Source: Burkholderia sp. (GTDB lineage Bacteria > Pseudomonadota > Gammaproteobacteria > Burkholderiales > Burkholderiaceae). Taken from it: a stretch of 8,685 nucleotides of DNA. A model generated the notes under the pieces. That model did not search any database, was not told the origin of the DNA, and saw only the letters and a list, made by a program, of their open reading frames with translations. The DNA lies in assembly GCF_018375725.1 (NCBI RefSeq), contig NZ_JAHACR010000178.1, forward strand, positions 1-8,685, in the 5' to 3' direction. A program made the position numbers and the translations under genes. Below are positions 1 through 4,754 of this stretch, piece by piece; the stretch's first letter is position 1, and each line of letters starts with the position of its first letter.

Positions 1-290
1 TTCCCCTCTTTCTCGATCTGGAAGGTGTAGAAAGTCCCTTTCAGATCGCGCTCCGCCGCGACGCGCCATGTTCCGTCGTCGGAGGGCCGCATCTCCAGCC
101 GCTCCTCCGGTTCCCCGCCTTCGCCCGAAGCGTAGAGGTTCAGCCGGACCTTGTCGGCCGTGGGCGCCCAAAGCGTAAAGACGGAACGCTGAGGGGTGTA
201 TGTCAGTTCCAGATCGCTCCCGTAATAGCCGGGATATCGGTCGAACGAATCGGGCTGTCCGGCCGCTGGATGGTTTTTCTGAGTCGTCAT
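1..290 (-). CDS. Type I pullulanase, N-terminal fragment (runs off the left edge)
   Basis: Translating the minus strand from the ATG at 288-290 gives 96 codons with no stop before the window edge. The protein begins MTTQKNHPAAG. It contains FTLWAPTADKVRLNLY at about residues 38-53, followed by a GEGGEP loop and DGTWR and LKGTFYTFQIE segments. This is the beta-sandwich (CBM48-type) N-terminal module typical of type I pullulanases, which cleave alpha-1,6 branches in pullulan, starch or glycogen. The GH13 catalytic barrel would lie beyond the window. There is no obvious signal peptide, so a cytoplasmic enzyme is likely. The start is preceded by an A-rich tract without a Shine-Dalgarno sequence, as is common in Bacteroidetes. 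The MscS fragment stops 10 bp upstream, so the two are probably co-transcribed. A GH13 branching or debranching relative cannot be excluded from this short piece. Confidence 0.75.
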   Translation of the reverse strand, partial: MTTQKNHPAAGQPDSFDRYPGYYGSDLELTYTPQRSVFTLWAPTADKVRLNLYASGEGGEPEERLEMRPSDDGTWRVAAERDLKGTFYTFQIEKEG

Positions 291-300
291 GGGATGTTTT

Positions 301-825
301 TTAGGAGTTCTGAATTTGCGTACCGTCTGCGGCTGCCGGTTCGCCGCCGGCTTTTTCCGCGTCGTCCTGATGCACGAGCAGCGTGCGTGTGGGGAAGGCG
401 AATGTGAGTCCCGCTTTGGCGAAGGAGTCGAGGATCTCCAGATTCACGTCCGACGTCGTTTTCAGGACGTCGCCCTGCTTCTCGATGTAGTAGTAGAACG
501 TGACGACCAGCGCCGAGTCTGTGTAGTCCGAGAAGTAGGCCGTGACGTCCGACGGATTTCCGGAAACGTCCTTGATCTTCGCGGGGATGGCCCGCAGTAT
601 CTCCAGTGCCTGTTTCATCTTTTCGGCTCCCGTGTCGTAGGTCAGCCCCAGCTTCACCATGGCCCGCCGCATCGGCTCCGAGGAGATGTTGACGATGGAG
701 GCGTCCGTGATCTTGTAGTTCGGATAGCTCGTGATGCGTCGGTCGTAACCCAGTATCCGCGTGCTGCGCATGCCCACGTCGATCACGGTTCCCTCCAGCC
801 CGTTCACGTTGATCGTGTCGCCGAT
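301..825 (-). pseudogene. MscS-family mechanosensitive channel, C-terminal fragment cut at the junction
   Basis: About 174 residues end at the TAA at 301-303. The fragment opens with IGDTINVNGLEGTVIDVGMR, the beta domain just after the pore helix in MscS channels. It continues with a YDRRITSYPNYKITDASIVN segment (the PN-K type motif) and the C-terminal alpha/beta domain with LGLTYDTGAEKMKQALEILR and the family-like ending EILDSFAKAGLTFAFPTRT. MscS channels release solutes on hypo-osmotic shock. The N-terminal membrane helices and pore-lining TM3 are absent. Upstream of Ile (codon 823-825) the open frame continues to 1059, but that part reads as the antisense of Burkholderia-type sequence and has no channel character. 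The gene is therefore broken by the junction rather than naturally short. The protein style (IEKQGD, TSDVNLEIL) resembles Bacteroidetes homologues. Exact 5' limit is uncertain by about 15 bases. Confidence 0.75.
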
Positions 826-850
826 CACGCCCAGCTCGCGATTTTCGCGG
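815..850. other. Apparent junction between Bacteroidetes-like and Burkholderia-like DNA
   Basis: Left of this zone the minus strand codes for a recognisable MscS beta domain and pullulanase. To the right, the plus strand has Burkholderia-type codon use, with nearly every third base G or C, and leads into fadD. The MscS similarity stops at about 823. The plus-strand frame ending at 948 makes sense only from about 826. Both genes are cut at the same place. There are no inverted repeats, target duplication, integrase gene or tRNA nearby to suggest a mobile element boundary. The break is inferred from protein similarity and cannot be placed to the base. Confidence 0.65.
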
Positions 851-948
851 CCGTGCTCGACGATGCGCGTGCCGGCGACGACCCGGCCGGCCAGCAAGCG
901 GCTGCCGCGGACACGAGCGACGCCGCGGCGCTGCATCACGCGAACTGA
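826..948 (+). pseudogene. C-terminal tail of an unidentified plus-strand gene
   Basis: The frame ending in TGA at 946-948 has almost only G or C in third positions from about 826 on, as in the fadD gene that follows. The translation runs HAQLAIFAAVLDD, then an Ala/Asp/Gly/Gln-rich tail ending AAALHHAN. I do not recognise the family. An alpha-helical segment (QLAIFAAVLDDAR) followed by a disordered tail is all that can be described. The start of the gene is missing because of the junction on its left. It ends 55 bp before the fadD start on the same strand, so in the native genome the two were probably co-transcribed. Confidence 0.45.
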
Positions 949-991
949 CACCGGCGCCGCGTCCATGCGCCGCGCCTCACCACAACGATTC

Positions 992-997
992 AGGAGA
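992..997 (+). promoter_or_regulatory. Ribosome binding site that fixes the fadD start
   Basis: AGGAGA lies 6 bases before the ATG at 1004. It supports that start over the longer open frame reaching back to 761, whose extra residues cross the junction and are Arg/Thr-rich without family character. Confidence 0.8.
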
Positions 998-1003
998 CAA
1001 GCC

Positions 1004-2758
1004 ATGCCTGCTCCCGCAGCGCCAGAAGCCGCCCAAGTGCCCCCGAACACCGACGGCATCTGGTTCGCGTCCTATCCGCCCGGTGTGCCGCACGCGATCG
1101 ACGTCACGCAATACGCGTCGCTCGTCGACTATTTCGACGAATGCACGGCAAAATTCGCCGACCGCGTCGCGTACGTCAGTGCGGGCGCGTCGCTGACGTA
1201 CCGCTCGCTTGCGCAAAAAGCCGCGGCGTTCGCGTCGTACCTGCAGCGCATTGGCGTGAAGCCGGGCGACCGCGTCGCGATCATGCTGCCGAACACATTC
1301 CAGTATCCGGTCACGCTGTTCGGCGCGCTGAAGGCCGGCGCGATCGTCGTCAACGTCAATCCGCTCTACACGGTGCGCGAGCTCGCGCATCAGCTGAAGG
1401 ACAGCGGCGCGCAGACGATCGTCGTCTTCGAGAATTTCGCGCGCACGCTGCAGGATGCGCTGCCGCAAACGCCGGTCAAGAACGTGATCGTCACAGCGCT
1501 CGGCGACCTGCTCGCCGACGGCTTCAATGCGAAAGGCCGGCTCATCAACTTCGTGCTGAAGCACGTCAAGAAACTCGTGCCGGACTATGACCTGCCCCAG
1601 GCCGTGCCATTGCGTTCCGCGCTGTCGCTGGGCGCGCGCGATACGCCGAAGCCCGTGCCGCTCACGCGCGACGACCTGGCGTTCCTGCAATACACGGGCG
1701 GCACGACCGGCGTCGCGAAAGGCGCGATGCTCACGCACGGCAACCTGATCGCGAACCTGCTGCAGGCGAAGGTCTGGACCGCCGGCCAGATGACGGGCGA
1801 CGTCGAGACGGTGCTCACGCCGCTGCCGCTCTACCACATCTATTCGCTGACGGTTAACGCGTTGATCTTCCTCGGCCTCGGCGGACGCAACATCCTGATC
1901 GCCAATCCGCGCGACATGAAGATGGTGATGAAGATCATCCGTCACGAGACGTTCACCGGCATCACCGGCATCAACACGCTGTACAACGCATTCCTCGACA
2001 ACGCGGAATTCCGCAGCCGCGACTTCTCGAAGCTGAAGCTCGCGATGTCGGGCGGCATGGCCATGCAGCGTGCGGTCGCCGAACGTTTTCAGCAGGTGAC
2101 GGGACAGCCGATCATCGAAGGCTACGGCCTCACCGAGTGTTCGCCGATCGTCACGATGAACCCGGTGAATCTGCAGAACATGACCGCGTTCAGCGGCTCG
2201 ATCGGCCTGCCCGCGCCGTCGACCACCGTCCGCTTCAGGCGCGAGGACGGCACGTGGGCCGGCATCGGCGAGCCGGGAGAACTCTGTGTGCGCGGCCCGC
2301 AGGTGATGCGCGGCTACTGGCAGCGTCCCGACGAGACCGCGAAGGTCATCGACGCCGACGGCTGGCTGGCGACGGGCGATGTCGGCGTGATGGACGAGCG
2401 CGGCTACGTGCGCCTGATCGACCGCAAGAAGGACATGATCCTCGTGTCGGGCTTCAACGTGTACCCGAACGAGATCGAGGATGTGCTGACGATGCATCCG
2501 GGCATCAGCGCGGCGGCCGCGATCGGCGTGCCGGACGAGGTGCACGGCGAGCGGATCAAGGTATTCGTCGTGCGGCGCGATCCGGCGCTGACGGCCGACG
2601 AGGTGATCGCGCATTGCCGGCGCAACCTGACCGGCTACAAGGTGCCGAAGCTCGTCGAATTCCGCGACGCGCTGCCGCAGACCAACGTCGGCAAGATCCT
2701 GCGCCGCGAACTGCGCGACGAGGCGCTCGCGCAGCAGAATGCCGCGTCACGTCGCTGA
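1004..2758 (+). CDS. fadD: Long-chain-fatty-acid--CoA ligase
   Basis: This 584-residue member of the ANL adenylating superfamily activates a fatty acid with ATP to an acyl-adenylate and then transfers it to coenzyme A, the entry step of beta-oxidation and lipid recycling. It is cytoplasmic or loosely attached to the inner membrane. Visible motifs are the phosphate-binding loop YTGGTTGVAKGAMLTH (residues 230-245), the adenylate motif EGYGLTECSP (372-381), and the fatty-acyl-CoA synthetase signature from DGWLATGD (452-459) through YVRLIDRKKDMI (468-479) and SGFNVYPNEIE (482-492). The C-terminal PQTNVGKILRREL (558-570) carries the expected catalytic Lys564. Length is normal for bacterial FadD (about 560 residues) and no key residue is missing. 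The start at 1004 has a good ribosome binding site. The gap of 55 bp to the preceding gene suggests co-transcription. A medium-chain preference is possible, since chain length cannot be read from sequence. The stop at 2756-2758 faces a convergent small gene. Confidence 0.93.
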   Translation: MPAPAAPEAAQVPPNTDGIWFASYPPGVPHAIDVTQYASLVDYFDECTAKFADRVAYVSAGASLTYRSLAQKAAAFASYLQRIGVKPGDRVAIMLPNTFQYPVTLFGALKAGAIVVNVNPLYTVRELAHQLKDSGAQTIVVFENFARTLQDALPQTPVKNVIVTALGDLLADGFNAKGRLINFVLKHVKKLVPDYDLPQAVPLRSALSLGARDTPKPVPLTRDDLAFLQYTGGTTGVAKGAMLTHGNLIANLLQAKVWTAGQMTGDVETVLTPLPLYHIYSLTVNALIFLGLGGRNILIANPRDMKMVMKIIRHETFTGITGINTLYNAFLDNAEFRSRDFSKLKLAMSGGMAMQRAVAERFQQVTGQPIIEGYGLTECSPIVTMNPVNLQNMTAFSGSIGLPAPSTTVRFRREDGTWAGIGEPGELCVRGPQVMRGYWQRPDETAKVIDADGWLATGDVGVMDERGYVRLIDRKKDMILVSGFNVYPNEIEDVLTMHPGISAAAAIGVPDEVHGERIKVFVVRRDPALTADEVIAHCRRNLTGYKVPKLVEFRDALPQTNVGKILRRELRDEALAQQNAASRR

Positions 2759-2790
2759 CGACCGTGTCCGGGAATGCGCGGCAGCGGGGC

Positions 2791-2818
2791 GAAGCGATCC
2801 GGCAGCGCGCCGGGCTTC
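2791..2818. terminator. Candidate hairpin between convergent fadD and the small secreted-protein gene
   Basis: GAAGC, a 3-base bulge (GAT), CCGGC, a 5-base loop, GCCGG and GCTTC form a potential 10-bp stem in the 58-bp gap after fadD. No run of T follows on either strand, so it is at best a weak intrinsic terminator or a 3'-end stabiliser. It overlaps the first two bases of the opposing gene's stop codon. Confidence 0.35.
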
Positions 2819-3098
2819 AATCGTCGTCATCGTCGTCGTGATGCTTGCGCCACGCCTTCTCCTCGTGCTTGCGCCACTTGCGGTAGCGCTTGTCGTCCCG
2901 GTCGTCGTAGCCATAACCATAAGCCGGGTACGCGACGACGGCCGGTTGCGGCGCCACATAGACGGGTTGCGGCGCGACATAGACCGGTGCGACCGGCATG
3001 CCGATTCCGACGGCGACATCGACATGCCCCGCCATCGCGCTGCCCGATGCCAGCAACGCCATGCTCCCGATCCACACCGCCATTCGCCGCTTGTCCAT
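2817..3098 (-). CDS. Small secreted protein with Tyr/Pro/Val repeats and a poly-Asp tail
   Basis: This 93-residue protein is of unknown function. Residues 1-23 form a signal peptide: MDKRR charge cluster, hydrophobic MAVWIGSMALLASGSAMA core, with likely cleavage after AMA. The mature part begins GHVDVAVGIGMPVAP. It then has two copies of VYVAPQP (residues 39-45 and 46-52) and a Tyr/Gly stretch (AYPAYGYGYDD). A highly charged segment with KWRKHEEKAWRKHH follows, and the protein ends with six Asp residues. It is probably periplasmic or surface-associated. Short proteins with such PVYVAPQPVYV stretches are common in Burkholderia and relatives and are usually annotated hypothetical. The start at 3098 is chosen because it gives the signal peptide and is preceded by GGGGTGA. 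A longer frame to 3200 adds residues with no secretion signal before them. The gene converges on fadD and diverges from the hfq2-like gene. The acidic tail and the His/Lys-rich segment could bind cations, but that is a guess. Confidence 0.75.
   Translation of the reverse strand: MDKRRMAVWIGSMALLASGSAMAGHVDVAVGIGMPVAPVYVAPQPVYVAPQPAVVAYPAYGYGYDDRDDKRYRKWRKHEEKAWRKHHDDDDDD
2943..2984 (-). repeat. Two tandem 21-bp units encoding VYVAPQP
   Basis: The two 21-base units (2943-2963 and 2964-2984) differ at only two positions and encode identical heptapeptides. This indicates a recent in-frame duplication or slippage in the secreted-protein gene. Confidence 0.85.
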
Positions 3099-3393
3099 GT
3101 TTTTCACCCCGTGATTCGCCGGTTCGGCCGGCTTGCGGCGGCAACTGTAGACGAGATGCCCATCAGGAGGTGCAACGACGCAACGAGAATCGTAACGCAA
3201 CGTAACAGCGCGGCAAGGCCGTCCGGCCGAATCGCGAAAATGCCCGGAACCGTCTATAGTGGGTTACGGTTCGACACAAACGCGGACGCACGCATACGGG
3301 TCGAACAGGGTAGAATCCCGCCAAATACATCGTGGATTCCACGCTGCACACACGCACAACATATTTTCTGACGCAGGCTCCTGCCGCATCTCA
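3099..3393. promoter_or_regulatory. Divergent intergenic region upstream of the secreted-protein gene and hfq2
   Basis: This 295-bp non-coding stretch must carry promoters in both directions. For the plus strand, TATAGT at 3255-3260 and TAGAAT at 3311-3316 resemble -10 boxes, but neither has a convincing -35 box at proper spacing. For the minus strand I see no clear promoter. GCCGG-TTCGG-CCGGC (3118-3132) can form a short hairpin in the leader of the secreted-protein gene. A cluster of short direct repeats lies at 3172-3206. The hfq2 side is A+T-richer (around 3357-3369), as expected for a 5' leader. Promoter assignments are tentative. Confidence 0.35.
3172..3206. repeat. Cluster of short direct repeats (GCAACG x3, CGTAAC x2)
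   Basis: GCAACG occurs at 3172, 3180 and 3197, and CGTAAC at 3191 and 3201. The two CGTAAC copies are exactly 10 bp apart, one helical turn, as for a protein bound on one face of DNA. It lies between two divergent genes, which fits an operator, but the chance of such short repeats arising at random in this composition is not small. Confidence 0.3.
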
Positions 3394-3921
3394 ATGGCCA
3401 ATCCCGCAGAATCCCATCCGCAAAACGACTTCATCAATTCGGCGCGCAAGGAACGTAAGCGCGTTGAAATCTATCTCGTCAACGGCATCCGCCTGACGGG
3501 CTGCATCGAGTCGTTCGACCAGTACCTGGTGATGCTGCGCACCCCCGTGGGTCTGCAAGGCATCTACAAGCGCGCCATTTCGACCATCCAGCTCGACACG
3601 GGCGGCTCGCGTCCGGGCGGCGGCGGTGCACGCGGTCCGCGCACTGGCGGCGGCCGCAGCGGTGGCCGCGAAGGTGGCGGCCACGGTCCGTACGGCTCGC
3701 ATGGCGGCCCGCGCGAGCCGCGAGGCGAAGGTTACGCGCCGCGTGAGCCGCGAAGCGAAGGCTATGCGCCGCGCGAGCCGCGAGAATCCTACGGATACGG
3801 CGCACCGCGCGACGCCGGCGATCAGTCGTCCTCCGCGCCGGTTGAGCCGCGCGGCAACGGCGGCTCCAACGGGCCGGTGATCGTCACGCGCCGCCGGCGC
3901 ATCGTGCCGGACGGCCAGTAA
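3394..3921 (+). CDS. hfq2: Hfq-like RNA chaperone with long Gly/Arg-rich C-terminal extension (Hfq2 type)
   Basis: This 175-residue protein has an Sm/Hfq core at about residues 9-67: QNDFINSARKERKRVEIYLV, then NGIRLTGCIESFDQ (Sm1) and IYKRAIST (Sm2). Hfq hexamers bind small RNAs and mRNAs and control translation and RNA stability. By alignment from memory with E. coli Hfq, proximal-face Gln8 is kept (Gln10), Phe42 becomes Tyr (44), Lys56 is kept (59) and His57 is Arg (60). The loop before Sm2 is one residue longer. After residue 70 comes a disordered Gly/Arg-rich tail with tandem PREPRGEGYA-type decapeptides, ending VTRRRRIVPDGQ. Burkholderia genomes carry a classical short Hfq plus a longer Hfq2 of this kind, and B. 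cenocepacia Hfq2 is linked in published work to stress survival and virulence. The start at 3394 matches the family's short N-terminus. No clear ribosome binding site precedes it, and the frame stays open back to 3259. A strong terminator follows directly. Confidence 0.9.
   Translation: MANPAESHPQNDFINSARKERKRVEIYLVNGIRLTGCIESFDQYLVMLRTPVGLQGIYKRAISTIQLDTGGSRPGGGGARGPRTGGGRSGGREGGGHGPYGSHGGPREPRGEGYAPREPRSEGYAPREPRESYGYGAPRDAGDQSSSAPVEPRGNGGSNGPVIVTRRRRIVPDGQ
3709..3798 (+). repeat. Three tandem 30-bp units in the hfq2 tail
   Basis: Units at 3709-3738, 3739-3768 and 3769-3798 encode PREPRGEGYA, PREPRSEGYA and the diverged PREPRESYGY. The first two differ at a handful of bases and the third has decayed in its second half. 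An in-frame repeat like this is prone to change in copy number between strains, altering tail length without breaking the gene. Confidence 0.85.
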
Positions 3922-3924
3922 AAC

Positions 3925-3955
3925 AAAAGGGCAAGCCCACCGGCTTGCCCTTTTT
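3925..3955. terminator. Intrinsic terminator shared by convergent hfq2 and the DUF2968-type gene
   Basis: A perfect 9-bp stem GGGCAAGCC / GGCTTGCCC (3929-3937 with 3942-3950) has a CACC loop. It is flanked by AAAA on the left and TTTTT on the right. It begins 3 bases after the hfq2 stop and has a T run for plus-strand transcription. Read from the minus strand it ends in TTTTGTTT, so it can also stop the opposing gene, whose stop codon is 53 bp away. Confidence 0.9.
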
Positions 3956-4008
3956 GCTTGATCACGCGCCGCGCGGCGAATCGCCGCACGCGCATCTCCC
4001 GCTTTCCC

Positions 4009-4701
4009 TCAATGCACCGACGGCAGGCCGGCATCGGCTTCACGCTGCAACGCCCGCACCTGCTGCTGCAACGCACGCAATTGCGCCTGCAGCTGCGCCT
4101 GTTGCGACTGGAGCGCCGCCGCTTCGCTGCGCACCGTCTTCTGGCGATCGGCCACCGCCGCCTGCTGCTCACGCGCGATGCTCAGGTCGGCCTGCAGACG
4201 CCGCGCCCGCTCCTGTGCGACCTCGATCTGGCGATCCGTCTGTGCCTTTTGCGACTCCAGCCGAGCCGTGCGCAATTCCTCGACAGCCAGACGCTCGGCC
4301 TGCTGCGCGAAATTGCGGTAGATCGCTTCCGCCCGCACGTCGTTGTACGTCTTGATCACGCGCCAGAACGCCTTTTGCTGAAACAGCGCGACGAAATACG
4401 CGCCGTCCTTGACGTTGAACAGCAGGCTCGCGCCATAGCTGCCGTTATAGCTGGTGCGCATTTCCGTCAGCGCATGCGTCTGAATCTGGCGCTGAAGATC
4501 GTCGATCGTGCTCTGGCCGGTCGCCTCGCCCGCCTGCGTCTGCACGTCGATGGCCGGAATCGGAACGACCGGCGCCGATGCGGATTGCACCGCCGCCGCT
4601 TGCGTCGTACCGCCCGCCAACCCTTGCGCATAAGCGCCCTGCATGCCTCCCACCATCGCAAGCACGATACATGCCCGCGCCAACCCCGTCATTTGGTTCA
4701 T
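4009..4701 (-). CDS. Secreted DUF2968-family protein with C-terminal coiled coil
   Basis: This 230-residue protein is exported. Residues 1-25 are a signal peptide (MNQMTGLARACIVLAMVGGM, cleavage near AYAQ). A short Ala/Val/Pro-rich linker follows, then a compact domain at about 66-135 with TIDDLQRQIQTHALTEMRTS, YNGSYGASLLFN, YFVALFQQKAFWRVIKT and EAIYRNFAQQAERLA. From about 135 to 222 it is a continuous heptad-rich helix full of Gln, Arg, Ala and Leu, clearly a coiled coil. I recognise the YNGSYGASLLF/VALFQQKAFWRVIK core as that of the DUF2968 family, found mainly in Burkholderia and of unknown function. This is from memory and could not be checked. The start at 4701 is chosen over the longer frame to 4920 because GCAGGA lies 8 bases upstream and the signal peptide begins there; the extra residues would overlap the regulator gene. 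It follows the regulator by 53 bp on the same strand, so it may share its transcript or have its own promoter. Confidence 0.8.
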   Translation of the reverse strand: MNQMTGLARACIVLAMVGGMQGAYAQGLAGGTTQAAAVQSASAPVVPIPAIDVQTQAGEATGQSTIDDLQRQIQTHALTEMRTSYNGSYGASLLFNVKDGAYFVALFQQKAFWRVIKTYNDVRAEAIYRNFAQQAERLAVEELRTARLESQKAQTDRQIEVAQERARRLQADLSIAREQQAAVADRQKTVRSEAAALQSQQAQLQAQLRALQQQVRALQREADAGLPSVH

Positions 4702-4708
4702 GTAGTAA

Positions 4709-4713
4709 TTCCT
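4709..4713 (-). promoter_or_regulatory. Ribosome binding site deciding the start of the DUF2968-type gene
   Basis: On the minus strand the gap reads GCAGGAATTACTAC before ATG, placing AGGA 8 bases from the start at 4701. This supports that start over the longer open frame. Confidence 0.7.
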
Positions 4714-4754
4714 GCACCGACTCGTCGTAATTGTTGCCCGAATTATCTCATTAT

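Noticed and set aside
761..1003. 81-residue N-terminal extension of fadD
   Set aside because: It crosses the junction, is Arg/Thr/Pro-rich without domain similarity, and the ATG at 1004 has its own AGGAGA and the normal FadD N-terminus.
301..1059. Single 252-residue minus-strand ORF covering the MscS region into fadD
   Set aside because: Only the part up to about 825 has MscS character. The remainder is antisense of Burkholderia-type sequence and includes the start of fadD, so the long frame is an accident of the junction.
977..2614. 545-residue minus-strand ORF opposite fadD
   Set aside because: The product is rich in Arg, His, Asp and Val with no motif, the usual antisense shadow of a high-G+C gene. 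fadD has full motif support.
3165..3175. AGGAGG on the plus strand, a perfect Shine-Dalgarno match
   Set aside because: No ATG, GTG or TTG lies at suitable spacing with a credible reading frame after it.
2739..3371. Plus-strand ORF running from the end of fadD to the hfq2 leader
   Set aside because: It overlaps a minus-strand gene with a clear signal peptide, has Arg-rich composition and no ribosome binding site.
3709..3798. Short tandem repeats that could suggest a CRISPR-like array
   Set aside because: The units are contiguous without spacers and are in frame within hfq2, encoding decapeptides.
4640..4690. Possible sigma-54 promoter on the minus strand (GGCATG ... TTGC)
   Set aside because: The distance between the GG and GC elements is 14 rather than 10 bases and it lies inside the signal-peptide codons of the DUF2968-type gene.
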